DNA of 64,000 bases from Pedobacter gandavensis (GTDB lineage: Bacteria; Bacteroidota; Bacteroidia; Sphingobacteriales; Sphingobacteriaceae), in contig NZ_WNXC01000006.1 of the NCBI RefSeq assembly GCF_014172405.1, positions 186,001-250,000 of the forward strand, read 5' to 3'. Under the pieces are notes generated by a model. It was not told the DNA's origin, made no database searches, and saw nothing but the letters and a program-made list of their open reading frames with translations. Shown here in pieces: positions 18,137 to 27,414 of this stretch; position 1 is the stretch's first letter, and the number at the start of each line of letters is the position of its first letter. The position numbers and the translations under genes were made by a program.

Positions 18137-19207
18137 TTATAAATCTATTTGGAGCTTCACCGTAAACGTTTTATGATTATTTTCAATTACAATCTGATGT
18201 TGATCAGGATAGAGTAACTCCAGTCGCCTGCATACATTAGGCAAGCCAATTCCCGAGTCTTTCTCTAAGGAAGGTATGCCATCCGAAATGCCATTAATCA
18301 CCATTAAATGCAAACGTCCCTCTCCTTCCTCCATCTTCACAAAGATGTCAATAATTGGATCAGTAAGGGTACCTATCCCATGTTTAAAAGCATTTTCTAC
18401 AAAAGGGATCAGCAACATTGGTGCAATGGTATAGCGCTCAAAAGCACCAGACAGGTACAAATTCACCTGAATATCATCACCAAACCTCAACAACTGCAAA
18501 TTGACATAACTTTTCAGGTATTCTATTTCATTGGAAAGACTGATCCTGGAACCATCATGGTCGTACAACATATAGCGCATCAATTGCGACAAACTGATTA
18601 ACGACGGCTCCAGGAGTTCAGACTTCTTCCTTGCCATAGAAACTAAAGTATTCAATACATTAAACATAAAATGCGGACTAATTTGCGAAGACAAAAAAGC
18701 CAATTCCGTTTTCAGATTTACATTTTCCAATTCTTTGATCAATTCCTCCCGAACCACTTTATCATTATAGAGCCGGTAACAAAAACCTACCGTGATGACA
18801 AATGCAAAAGGGATAATGGAAATCCAGAATCTCGGACTACCACCAGGCCTGGGCCCTCTTCTCTCCAGCTTCAAATCTCGTTCTACAAAAGGCCGATCTT
18901 TAAACTGTGGCCTCAGCGGCATAATCAAACTATTCAATCCGATGAAAACCAACAAGCAAACCAGCAATAAACCGCTATAAATCCAAGCCCCATGCTTCCG
19001 ATCCTTTAAAGGATAAATCAGGTAATAATGCACATAAAAGATCAAGATCAGCAAGGCGTTAAAGAGCACTTCATGCTTTAACATCCCCTCCCTCATTTCG
19101 GGCGGTAAATCGTTACCCCTCAGTAAAAATGGAAGACCTATTAAAGGCAGTCCAATAAAAAGAGGAATCAAAGCATTGAAAACCTTCCTGTATTTCGTTT
19201 TTTCCAT
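18137..19207 (-). CDS. LytS-like sensor histidine kinase (His_kinase family)
   Basis: A 356-residue membrane kinase. Four hydrophobic segments lie at about 10-28, 48-67, 72-95 and 126-147. The phospho-acceptor region 'SSQISPHFMFNVLNTLVSMA' and an ATPase domain with 'LLIPFVENAFKHGIG' and 'SGIGLPNVCRRL' follow. It has no separate sensory domain, so the signal may be sensed in the membrane. It precedes its LytTR regulator on the same strand with 1-bp spacing. Confidence 0.93.
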   Translation of the reverse strand: MEKTKYRKVFNALIPLFIGLPLIGLPFLLRGNDLPPEMREGMLKHEVLFNALLILIFYVHYYLIYPLKDRKHGAWIYSGLLLVCLLVFIGLNSLIMPLRPQFKDRPFVERDLKLERRGPRPGGSPRFWISIIPFAFVITVGFCYRLYNDKVVREELIKELENVNLKTELAFLSSQISPHFMFNVLNTLVSMARKKSELLEPSLISLSQLMRYMLYDHDGSRISLSNEIEYLKSYVNLQLLRFGDDIQVNLYLSGAFERYTIAPMLLIPFVENAFKHGIGTLTDPIIDIFVKMEEGEGRLHLMVINGISDGIPSLEKDSGIGLPNVCRRLELLYPDQHQIVIENNHKTFTVKLQIDL

Positions 19208-19319
19208 TGAAATGTATTGTTTTTCTTGGCTGATGACAACGCATTGATCATCCTTTCCTTTAATGGTTTACCCTCGTTTCATCGTCAAATGTAAGATTCC
19301 CCGGTATAAAAACACTGCT

Positions 19320-20123
19320 TTAATGCGTAACCACAACATTTAACGTATCTGCACGCATTGCCGTAAATATTCCCAGGCCATTCTGCACATTGGTATATTG
19401 TGGCGTCAGGTTTAGCGAATTGGAACTGGTACTCGTAATGGCTTTGCTATATTCTTCATTAATATGAAAAAGTAACACCTGATAATTCCCCAGAAAATTA
19501 AAGGTCATCTGCTGTGTTTGATAAGTCGAAACCGTACCCAGGATAGATTCCATATCCCTATAAGTACGTGTAAACCTGGAATCCGCCGGGGTTTTATACA
19601 AATCCGTATTTTTAAAAACCATCATAAAGTGTTCATTAGTGACATTGTTCCAGTTATAAACCACAGGCACAAAATCAGCGGGTGTGGCACCAAATGAAAA
19701 CTCAGGAAGAACCTGGCTGGTACTCGTCGCCCTAAATCCAGTTGGTTTTCCGGGAACAGTCGTCGCCGCGGTAATCGTTTTCCCCAAGTACTCGAAACTC
19801 AGCGCATAATGCTGTAGGTCTTTCACAAAACCTGCATCAGCATATTCATAAACTCCCGGACTGGTTTCAGAAAGTAGCACCTGCTGTGTTCCATTACTGA
19901 TTTTCAACAGCAAACCAGTTACCGGATAACCATGTGTGATGGTATCCTCCATAAATTTCTGATCATAAACTTTCACCTGAATCGGAACCCCAGGAATGAG
20001 AAAAGCCTGAACAACCGGCCGGTCGTAATAACCAGCTTCCACATCCTTTGATTTTGTACAGGAGTAACAGCAGAAGAGTATCAAACTAAGGTACATCAGC
20101 CGCATTATATTTTTTATTTCCAT
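19320..20123 (-). CDS. DUF4249-like lipoprotein, short form
   Basis: A 267-residue exported protein with lipobox-like 'LILFCCYSCTKSKDV'. The first half matches the DUF4249 fold ('RPVVQAFLIPGVPIQVKVYD'), but it is much shorter than the 385-residue relative at 1925-3082 and lacks the Cys-rich C-terminus. The start overlaps the end of the TonB receptor gene by 10 bp, which indicates translational coupling. It is likely the lipoprotein partner of that receptor. Confidence 0.75.
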   Translation of the reverse strand: MEIKNIMRLMYLSLILFCCYSCTKSKDVEAGYYDRPVVQAFLIPGVPIQVKVYDQKFMEDTITHGYPVTGLLLKISNGTQQVLLSETSPGVYEYADAGFVKDLQHYALSFEYLGKTITAATTVPGKPTGFRATSTSQVLPEFSFGATPADFVPVVYNWNNVTNEHFMMVFKNTDLYKTPADSRFTRTYRDMESILGTVSTYQTQQMTFNFLGNYQVLLFHINEEYSKAITSTSSNSLNLTPQYTNVQNGLGIFTAMRADTLNVVVTH

Positions 20124-22933
20124 CTTAAACTGAGCGTTAGATTAGGGGTAAGTCCGAGGTAATTTACATTAGAAGTGATCACCTGGTTGTTAACGATTGT
20201 ATATTGTTTGTACCAGATATTGGATCGATTGTACACATTAAATAGAGAGAAACCGATACTGCCTGTCTTACGGCTATCCACTTTAAGCAAATCATAAGTA
20301 ACAGCCACATCCATCCTATGATATGGTGCCATTCTCAGGGTGTTTTTATCGCTAATCGTCAGGTAGGAATGACTCTGCCCGGTATAATCATCAACCGTGT
20401 AACTGGTTAAAGGTGCCGTATATGGTTTTCCGGTAGCAAAAGTCCAGGTGGCCGAAAACGCCCAACGTCCTAAATGGTAAAGATTCACCAGCTTTAATTC
20501 ATGGCGTGTATCCTGACTGGCTGCAAATTCGCCCCCATAAACATCAAAATTATTCGTCGCCTCTGCCAATGTATAACTGAGCCATCCGGTGTATTTCCCC
20601 CTTGTCTTTTGCAACAATACCTCTACACCTTTACTATATCCGGAACCGGTATAAAAATGCTCTTCTAAATTCTGTTGCTCCCCTCTTCTACCGCCGCCAG
20701 TCATCCTTTGAGAATACTCTGATAAGTTATCCAGCTTTTTATAGTAAGCCTCCACATCGATCAAATAATTTTTGGCCTCATAGCTTGCTCCGGCAATAAA
20801 ATGCTTGGAAGAACTCACGGGGATTGCTGTGTTATTGGACAGCACCCAGAAATCCCGGCTTCCAGAAAGAACATCTTCTCTGATCACACGATTGGCAAAC
20901 TGGTAAAACTGACCCGTAGCCGCCTTCAATGTAATCCGATCCGTCAAAGTATAAGTAGCAGAAAAACGAGGTTCTGCATAGAACTTTCTTGTTTGATCAT
21001 AATAAGTACCTCGAAGTCCTCCTTTTAATTGTAAATGATCACCCAAGTCAGTTTCCAGTTCCACATACCCACCTGCAGTAATCGCCTTTGTATCCTGATC
21101 AATCAACTTACTGGTATCATTCTGACTATTTTCATAATATACCCGCTGGTTTGAGGCGAAACCACCATAATTTAACTTCAACTTTCCTGTAGCCTGGTAT
21201 TCCCAATCCGATTTCAGACTAAAATCCTCGAGACTATTCTTTTCTAGCGTTCCCGTCCTGATCTCCTGACTTACACCTGTGGTATCTGTAATGTTTATCG
21301 TACTGGTATTGTCCCTGTCGCTATGGTATTTGGAATAACTGACCAAAGTATTCGCGTATAATTTAGGCGACCAACGGGTAGACCACTTTAAACTGGAACC
21401 TAAATTCCCGTAAGTCGTTTTATCGGTCATGCCAATCCCCCCAGCTGTTCCACCAGCAATTGAACTTGGTAAAGAAATCGTTCTTGTATTGTCCAGGTTA
21501 TCATTCCCTTGATAAATACTCCAGGAAATTTTATTATTCTGATCGGGTGTATACGTGTATTTCGCATTTAAATCGTAGAAATAGGAGAATGGAGTGGAAA
21601 CAGTGACCTCAGCACCGCCTCCAAAACCACCTCCGCCGCCCCCCGGTCGACCCATTCCCAGCCCCGGACCTCCGCCAGATCCGCTGGCAGTTGTACTACT
21701 CGCATTAAATTTTTCGAAAATCTTATCGTATAAAGGCCCCTGGTAAGAATGACGGTAAGCCAATAACAAACTCGATTTACTCCCCAATGGGCTCTCCAGA
21801 AAAACATTGGCACTCAACAAACTCAAATCAGCGGTAATATTGGCTTCTTTGATATTCCCTTCCTTCCCTACAATATCGATTACACTGGAAAGGCGGCCCC
21901 CATATTTTGCAGAAAACCCACCTTTATAAAGGGTCACATCCTTCACCGCATTACTATTAAAAGCGCTAAAAAAACCATATAAATGGTCTACCTGATAAAC
22001 TGTAAAGCCGTCAAATAACACCAAATTCTGATCAGGAGTTCCACCCCTTACATAAGCACCAGAAGAAGATTCATTACTTCCGGAAATTCCAGGCATCAAT
22101 TGAAAAGACCTTAAAATATCTTTCTCTCCAATGTTGGGCAATTCGTCTAGCTTGGCAGGAGAAATTTGCAGTATACTCACCCTTCTTTTGTCCGTAGACA
22201 TCAAGCCGTCACCTTTCTTATCACTAATGGTCACCTCATTCAGTGCCCTAACGGCTACAAACAGCTTAATCACCAGTTCTTCCTTGATATTCTTCTGATT
22301 CAAAAAGAAAACTTCTGGCTGATACCCTACATAATGGACATCCAGAATACAAGTATCCGAAGGCACATTTAGCAGGGTAAAATAACCGTCAGCATTACTT
22401 TTAGTTCTGATATTCGTATTCCTCACTGTCACCACAGTAGCCGGCAGAGACTCTCCATTTGCATTGTCCAGAATTTTGCCAGTAATGTTAAATGGCCCTT
22501 TCTTTTCCGGTCCTTCCTCCTTCAAATCTTCTATAGAAAGGACAGGCCTGACTGGTACAATTTTTTCCTTTGCGATCAGCTGCTGCCTCCCTATTTTTTT
22601 CAAACGGTCTACGTCTTCTGATGTTCTGATGATATACACAATTTGATCTGCATCGATCCAATAGCGCAGCCGATTACGCTTACACAATTCTAAAAGCAGG
22701 TCTTTTACATTTTCATTGTTATAATGATCCACCACATTGTATTCCGCAATCATTTCCGGATCATACACAATCCTGATTCCTGATTTCTGCATCATCACGT
22801 CCAACATGCTGCTCAATGAGCCGGTATAAAACCCCGATATTGTCGCTTTGGTGGTCAATGGACGTTGTGCATTCGCTTTAAAGCAGAGGAAAGCCGCTAG
22901 CGGAATGACCCATAAAATTCTACGTCCCACCAT
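20114..22933 (-). CDS. TonB-dependent receptor with STN domain and Gly-rich loop
   Basis: A 939-residue outer-membrane receptor. After a signal peptide (about 1-22) come an STN domain (about 35-105), a carboxypeptidase-regulatory-like domain (about 150-235, 'NITGKILDNANGESLPATVV') and a plug (about 250-350, 'AYVRGGTPDQNLVLFDGF'). The barrel ends in 'LTLSLRWK'. At about 412-442 an unusual low-complexity segment rich in Gly ('GRPGGGGGGFGGGAE') interrupts an early barrel strand pair and probably forms a surface loop. The start codon overlaps the stop of the DUF4397 gene by one base (TAATG). The ligand is unknown. Confidence 0.92.
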   Translation of the reverse strand: MVGRRILWVIPLAAFLCFKANAQRPLTTKATISGFYTGSLSSMLDVMMQKSGIRIVYDPEMIAEYNVVDHYNNENVKDLLLELCKRNRLRYWIDADQIVYIIRTSEDVDRLKKIGRQQLIAKEKIVPVRPVLSIEDLKEEGPEKKGPFNITGKILDNANGESLPATVVTVRNTNIRTKSNADGYFTLLNVPSDTCILDVHYVGYQPEVFFLNQKNIKEELVIKLFVAVRALNEVTISDKKGDGLMSTDKRRVSILQISPAKLDELPNIGEKDILRSFQLMPGISGSNESSSGAYVRGGTPDQNLVLFDGFTVYQVDHLYGFFSAFNSNAVKDVTLYKGGFSAKYGGRLSSVIDIVGKEGNIKEANITADLSLLSANVFLESPLGSKSSLLLAYRHSYQGPLYDKIFEKFNASSTTASGSGGGPGLGMGRPGGGGGGFGGGAEVTVSTPFSYFYDLNAKYTYTPDQNNKISWSIYQGNDNLDNTRTISLPSSIAGGTAGGIGMTDKTTYGNLGSSLKWSTRWSPKLYANTLVSYSKYHSDRDNTSTINITDTTGVSQEIRTGTLEKNSLEDFSLKSDWEYQATGKLKLNYGGFASNQRVYYENSQNDTSKLIDQDTKAITAGGYVELETDLGDHLQLKGGLRGTYYDQTRKFYAEPRFSATYTLTDRITLKAATGQFYQFANRVIREDVLSGSRDFWVLSNNTAIPVSSSKHFIAGASYEAKNYLIDVEAYYKKLDNLSEYSQRMTGGGRRGEQQNLEEHFYTGSGYSKGVEVLLQKTRGKYTGWLSYTLAEATNNFDVYGGEFAASQDTRHELKLVNLYHLGRWAFSATWTFATGKPYTAPLTSYTVDDYTGQSHSYLTISDKNTLRMAPYHRMDVAVTYDLLKVDSRKTGSIGFSLFNVYNRSNIWYKQYTIVNNQVITSNVNYLGLTPNLTLSLRWK

Positions 22934-23649
22934 TATAAATTCGTCATCAATTGGGCGCTAAAAGACTGCTCGCTACTAACAATTGCATTTTGCAAACCTC
23001 TGGAGATAATGGTGTAGTATTTCCCTGCGGTTAGGGTGCTGGCCTCCAGGCTAGTTTTCAACTCCTGAGAATCATGATCTTTAAGTTGTAGGTTATATGT
23101 CCCAGCATCTACCGCTGTAAATTCACTCGCTTCCTTATAGGATTTGTTGCTGATGATGTTCCCTTTTTCTGCTATTGCAAAATCTAAGGCTTTTGTGTCT
23201 GGCGACAAATGTATGAACCTGATAAAAGCTTTCTCTGTTGAGGCTACATTCATCACATCGGTAATCAAAAGCCCATCCATCTTTTCTCCTTTGTCAATTA
23301 CAAAATAGGAATACACATTATTTCCGGTTAGCGTAATCGTTTTGCTGAGTAAGGCATCCGTACTGCTTGCTGTGGTAAATTTCGTGATAAAGTCCCCGGC
23401 GCTGTATTGAACATAATTTAATACCCCTCCAAAAGCTAGCGCTCCTGAGTTCACCTGTGTCCCATTTAGGTAAACATTGAATGTTCCCAGACCAGGAGAA
23501 GTATTGATAATACTTAAATTTGCGGTGTTGGTTGTGGTGGTATCTGACTTCATGCAGGCTGTGGACAACTGGATAAATAAACCCAACATCCCCCATAGGG
23601 TCACATTTGTCAATCTATTACCGATTGTTTTCGTAGATTTCTTCATCAT
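22933..23649 (-). CDS. DUF4397 domain lipoprotein
   Basis: A 238-residue exported protein with a signal segment and Cys ('FIQLSTACMKSDTTTT'). The body matches DUF4397: 'LSIINTSPGLGTFNVYLNG', 'AFIRFIHLSPDTKALDFAI' and 'DAGTYNLQLKD', two beta-rich repeats. DUF4397 proteins are surface-exposed in Bacteroidota; their role is not defined. It heads the operon DUF4397, TonB receptor, DUF4249, all joined by start/stop overlaps. Confidence 0.85.
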   Translation of the reverse strand: MMKKSTKTIGNRLTNVTLWGMLGLFIQLSTACMKSDTTTTNTANLSIINTSPGLGTFNVYLNGTQVNSGALAFGGVLNYVQYSAGDFITKFTTASSTDALLSKTITLTGNNVYSYFVIDKGEKMDGLLITDVMNVASTEKAFIRFIHLSPDTKALDFAIAEKGNIISNKSYKEASEFTAVDAGTYNLQLKDHDSQELKTSLEASTLTAGKYYTIISRGLQNAIVSSEQSFSAQLMTNL

Positions 23650-23868
23650 TTCTTAAAATTTAGTTTGTTCTTTCTTTTTGTTCTTGCGAATTTTGAGAAA
23701 TAACATGTTAAGAAATGTTAATTGAGACGAACGGGGTGATAATTAAGATCAAGAGCTTAATTTCCGCGAAAAAGAAAAGCAAAAAAACCGATTAAAACCG
23801 GTAATAATACCCTAGGTGTGTAAATTTGGATGTTTGATGAAGATTTCCGAACAGCAGGAAAAGATAGG

Positions 23869-24096
23869 TTACAGCTTTAAGATTTTCCGTTCTTTTTTCA
23901 CTTCTGAATCGGGTCCGAGGTTGTATTTAGGCTTAACAGGTTTAGGAATTGCGGCAATGAAATTCTCGACAAGTGTCCGCTCTTCCTGCGTTAGCTTACC
24001 CATATATTTATGTTCGATTTTCGTCTGCATATTCTTTCCCGTAATTTCAACCATACTTGTTAATCCTCCGAACTTCTTATCTAGAGATTCACTCAA
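23869..24096 (-). pseudogene. Short relic or hypothetical frame (75 codons, TTG start)
   Basis: The frame reads as plausible protein ('KYMGKLTQEERTLVENFIAA'), but the only upstream start is TTG at 24096 or an internal Met, and the reading continues a further dozen sensible codons ('VYVNPDLKDFPFSF') before a stop with no start codon. That suggests the C-terminal end of a lost gene. It could also be a real small protein with a non-standard start. Not recognised. Confidence 0.35.
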
Positions 24097-24228
24097 AAAA
24101 CTAAAAGGAAAATCCTTAAGATCTGGGTTTACATAAACACAGATGAATCAATTAGTGGACATCTGTTATTTAATACTAAATTTTTTCGTTTGTAAAATTT
24201 TCACTCACTTGTAAAAAAAAGAATTTTT

Positions 24229-24408
24229 ATGAAAAAGAAAGCATTTCCACAAGCGCCACAGGTCGGAGACTATATAAAATATGAAGGTAAGAATAAAGAA
24301 GTTTACAGCATTGACACCGATAATGAAACTTTTTTAATTGATGTTAATGGTAAACCAGTAGAATTAGGTGGTGATGATTGGGATGTTTATAGCAAAACAG
24401 GTATTTAA
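24229..24408 (+). CDS. Small hypothetical acidic protein (59 aa)
   Basis: The ATG at 24229 opens 59 codons: MKKKAFPQAPQVGDYIKYEG, then an acidic beta-rich body ending 'GGDDWDVYSKTGI'. An upstream A-rich stretch precedes the start and a perfect 13-bp hairpin directly follows, which supports a real monocistronic gene. The compact beta pattern ('VGDYIKYEGKNKEVYSID') could form a small SH3-like barrel. No family recognised. Confidence 0.65.
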   Translation: MKKKAFPQAPQVGDYIKYEGKNKEVYSIDTDNETFLIDVNGKPVELGGDDWDVYSKTGI

Positions 24409-24420
24409 TTTACCTTAATA

Positions 24421-24453
24421 ATAAAGCTTCTGATTGATCGTCAGAAGCTTTAT
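24421..24453 (+). terminator. Hairpin after 59-aa gene
   Basis: ataaagcttctga (24421-24433) pairs perfectly with 24441-24453 around a 7-nt loop. It follows the small gene stop by 12 bp. The T tract is poor, so termination strength is uncertain. Confidence 0.6.
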
Positions 24454-24819
24454 CGCTATTCCTCTATTTGGAGTAATTTTGGGTTCTGTAAAATAAACTG
24501 TGTCTGGGCCGGTGATTCATAAGAGTTACTGCCTTGTTTATTTTAGTTCAAATCTAATAGCATCCGCTCAGGAAACCAACTGGCAAGTTTTTGTGCCGTA
24601 AGGCCACACCAAAATACCACAAACCAAATTTATTATTAATTAAAAATACAATGCTTAAAACAAATCTTTGTCCCAAGTGGGTATACTTACATATAAAATA
24701 ATCTTAGTTTTAGTATGTCCCTATTCTAGATTAAATCCTTCTGAACAAAAATGGCTGGCTTTATTCAATGAGGTTAGAATTGGTACCAGTCATCGCTATA
24801 TTTTTTTGTTCTGTTAAAT
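24454..24819. other. Intergenic region, nothing identified
   Basis: About 365 bp between the hairpin and the VOC gene stop. All six frames are broken; no RNA gene or terminator stands out. Confidence 0.5.
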
Positions 24820-25254
24820 CTAGTCATTGTCATTTGGATCAAATTCTACGATCCATTCAATGCCATATTTATCTCTAAACATTCCGCCATATGAACCCCA
24901 GGGACTATCTCCAATCGGACCTTCAACATCGCCACCCAGGGACAAGGCATTAAATACTTTATCCGCTTCTTCACGACTTTCTGCACTCACTGCTATTTTT
25001 GATCTGTTCTCATTTTCGTTTGTTCGTCCCATTATTTCCGGAACGTCATTAGCTCTTAATACATTGTTTTTCCCTATAGGCAGGGAAATGTGCATTATTT
25101 TATCAGCCTCATGTTCTGACACTGGAAATTCAGCACTTGCTAAGTCCTTGAAACGAACAACTTTTGCGAATTCTCCGCCAAAAACTGATTTGTAAAAATT
25201 AAATGCTTCTTCAGCATTTCCATTGAAGTTGATCCAGGGATTAATTGCTTTCAT
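24820..25254 (-). CDS. VOC-family (glyoxalase-fold) protein, PhnB/YjdN-like
   Basis: A 144-residue cytoplasmic protein of the vicinal oxygen chelate superfamily. The 'INPWINFNGNAEEAFNFYKS' opening, 'VFGGEFAKVVRFKD', and C-terminal 'PWGSYGGMFRDKYGIEWIVE' are typical of the PhnB/YjdN subgroup. Members fold as paired beta-alpha-beta-beta-beta units; this subgroup often lacks a known substrate. It is a single gene with no operon partner. A precise activity cannot be given. Confidence 0.88.
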   Translation of the reverse strand: MKAINPWINFNGNAEEAFNFYKSVFGGEFAKVVRFKDLASAEFPVSEHEADKIMHISLPIGKNNVLRANDVPEIMGRTNENENRSKIAVSAESREEADKVFNALSLGGDVEGPIGDSPWGSYGGMFRDKYGIEWIVEFDPNDND

Positions 25255-25667
25255 AATTTTTATATTTAATATGTTTCATTTTCTTAATAAAGGTTTTTTA
25301 AAATATTACCATCGCCTCGGCAGGAGGTGTTGCGGCCTTTAAAAACTTATAAAGTGGATTTAAATATATAATATAAATATTAGGCAGCTCATATGCAATA
25401 AACATATGAATTCGGGAATATGTTGGGAAATCGAATAAAAATAATTGTGGAGCAGAAGGGGTTACAGACAAACAGTTATTGCTGGTTTTAATATACTTTA
25501 AAAAGCTGAGGTTCTGATGTTAACGTATTCCTCAACAGATGTTTGTGTTATTATTTTTATTGGTGGCGAAATCTACTACCAAAATTAATAGGAATTGAAA
25601 ATTTAAAGAGTTTTCCTGTGTCACTTGTCGAACACTTAAGCTTTACGATATATCTATCCTTTAGGGA
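25255..25667. other. AT-rich intergenic region, nothing identified
   Basis: About 410 bp of AT-rich sequence between the divergent VOC gene and the duplicated cassette. No coding frame, hairpin or RNA gene was found. Promoters for both sides should be here. Confidence 0.5.
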
Positions 25668-25695
25668 AGATTTAAAATTTTAATACATTAGAGTT

Positions 25696-26304
25696 ATGAT
25701 CAGTAATTATGAAAATGAATTAAGCAAGTTCTCTTGTTATAAGAGCTTTGAGGGTAAAGCTAGACCCTCAAGTATTCTTTTGTTTAGAGAATACCAATCT
25801 AGATTGATGAGTTGGAAAAGAAGGCTAAACGATGAAGAGTTGTGGTTTATTCCTGGGAGAAAATTTAATAATTTATTTATTGATCTTAATCTAAATGAAG
25901 TAGATGGCTTTGTTCATGAAAAAATGGTTATTGAAGACCTAGAAAAAATGGGCGTGAAAGATGTGATGTTATCAATTAGGCTTTATGAAGGTTTCTTTAT
26001 GTCTATGGCTATAAACTGGGAACTTTTTAAATTCCGAGCAGAAATTCAGTCTCATGCTGATTTGCTCCCGCCTTATGAGCCAATTTGCAAATTGTTATTG
26101 CGAGATGGATCGATTTTTTATGCTGAAAACACATTTGTAATAGATAGTTTCATGACTTATCTTCGTTCTAAAAGTCCTATTGTATTGCCATCTATGGAAG
26201 ATGAGTTTTTGAATTATATTGATGAGCATTGTTCTGATGTTCCAAATCAATTAAAGATAAATGGATTATGGGATGGTTTTAATCTGTCTAGAATACGGCT
26301 ATAA
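25696..26304 (+). CDS. Hypothetical protein, cassette copy 1 first gene
   Basis: A 202-residue, soluble, probably cytoplasmic protein with no signal peptide or membrane span. It is mixed helical/beta and acidic overall. Recognisable blocks shared with the copy-2 paralogue are 'RPSSILLFREYQSRLM', 'NLFIDLNLNEVDGF', 'EIQSHADLLPPYEPICKLL' and 'DEFLNYIDEHCSD'. I do not recognise the family. Lengths, tandem duplication and pairing with an antitoxin-like YwqK/MORN protein recall arrays of orphan immunity genes against polymorphic toxins; that is inference. The following gene begins 46 bp downstream. Confidence 0.8.
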   Translation: MISNYENELSKFSCYKSFEGKARPSSILLFREYQSRLMSWKRRLNDEELWFIPGRKFNNLFIDLNLNEVDGFVHEKMVIEDLEKMGVKDVMLSIRLYEGFFMSMAINWELFKFRAEIQSHADLLPPYEPICKLLLRDGSIFYAENTFVIDSFMTYLRSKSPIVLPSMEDEFLNYIDEHCSDVPNQLKINGLWDGFNLSRIRL

Positions 26305-26350
26305 TGTCCTTAGCGATATCTCCTTTATTTGGTGAATTTTATACAATACT

Positions 26351-26686
26351 ATGAAAAGAGTAAATATTAATGATGCGGAAGTAGAATATATGGGAATCGA
26401 TGCAGGCGGTGGTAATATGTGGAACTATCAGAATGAACCGTTTACTGGAATCTTGGAGGAGTTTTACGAAAATGGTAACTTGATTGCTGAATTAGAATGC
26501 AGAAATGGATATACCTATGGTTTACAGAGACTGTATTTTGAAAATGGTCAAATTGAAAAAGAATATTATAAGAAGTTTAATCATTTTTATGATGCTTTTA
26601 AAATCTGGAATGAAGACGGTATCCTTACAGGCCATTTTGAATATGATCAGGATGGAGAATTAATTTCGAAAATTGTAGGTGGATAA
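26351..26686 (+). CDS. MORN-variant (YwqK-like) protein, cassette copy 1
   Basis: A 111-residue cytoplasmic protein with repeated 'GxxxxxYxNGxL' units: 'FTGILEEFYENGNLIAELEC', 'GLQRLYFENGQIEKEYY' and 'FKIWNEDGILTGHFEY'. These are MORN_2 variants, as in proteins annotated as YwqK-family antitoxins/immunity proteins. It pairs with the 202-residue gene upstream. An immunity role is inferred from family and context; no toxin gene is near. Confidence 0.8.
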   Translation: MKRVNINDAEVEYMGIDAGGGNMWNYQNEPFTGILEEFYENGNLIAELECRNGYTYGLQRLYFENGQIEKEYYKKFNHFYDAFKIWNEDGILTGHFEYDQDGELISKIVGG

Positions 26687-26768
26687 TTTGTTTTGAAAAC
26701 AAGACTAACATGACTGGAATTGTTGGGTTCCAATTTACGGAGGTTTTAAATTTTAATACATTAGAATT

Positions 26769-27374
26769 GTGATAAATAGGTATGAAAAAGAATTAAGCAA
26801 GTTCTCGGGTTATAAGAAATTTAATGGTAACATTAGACCCTCAAGTATTCTTTTGTTTAGAGAATACCAATCTAGATTGATGACTTGGAAAACTAGGCTT
26901 CATCAGGAGACGGTACAGTTTCTTCGTAGGAAAGAGTTTAGTAATTTATTTATTGATTTGAATCTAAATGAAGTAGATGGCTTCATTTCTGAGGAGATGG
27001 CTATCAAAGACCTACAAGAAATTGGCGTAAAAGGTTTAAATTCAGGAAGGTTTTATGAAGCTTTTTTTATGTCGATGGTTATAAACTGGCAACTTTTCAA
27101 ATCCAGATCAGAAATTCAGTCTCATGCTGATTTGCTCTCACCTTATGAGCCAGTTTGCAAATTGTTATCCCGAGGCGGAGCGATTTTTGTTTCTGAAGGC
27201 CATTTTATAATAGATAGCTTTGATGCCTACCTTTCTTCCAAGAGCCCAATTTTATTGCCATCACTTGAAGATGAGTTTTTAAATTACATTGATGAGCATT
27301 GTTCAGATTTTCCAAATCAATTAAAGATAAATGGATTATGGGATGGTTTTAATAAGTCTCAAATACTATTGTAA
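26769..27374 (+). CDS. Hypothetical protein, cassette copy 2 first gene (GTG start)
   Basis: A 201-residue paralogue of 25696-26304, clearly alike along the whole length, with most differences in residues 50-85 ('LHQETVQFLRRKEFSNLFI') and about 155-175. It starts at GTG where copy 1 has ATG, in the same leader context. Conserved blocks are the same. The two copies may recognise different partners. Function is unknown; immunity-like by context only. Confidence 0.8.
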   Translation: MINRYEKELSKFSGYKKFNGNIRPSSILLFREYQSRLMTWKTRLHQETVQFLRRKEFSNLFIDLNLNEVDGFISEEMAIKDLQEIGVKGLNSGRFYEAFFMSMVINWQLFKSRSEIQSHADLLSPYEPVCKLLSRGGAIFVSEGHFIIDSFDAYLSSKSPILLPSLEDEFLNYIDEHCSDFPNQLKINGLWDGFNKSQILL

Positions 27375-27414
27375 AGTCCTTAGGGATATGGTGACTTTTG
27401 TAAAATACAATACT

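Noticed and set aside
17428..19207. LytS/LytT pair as regulator of lytic genes at 34-36 kb
   Set aside because: No binding site or proximity links them; the name of the family is not evidence of target.
21568..21813. 81-codon frame within the Gly-rich part of the TonB receptor
   Set aside because: It is another reading frame of the GC-rich loop, in the middle of a complete receptor gene.
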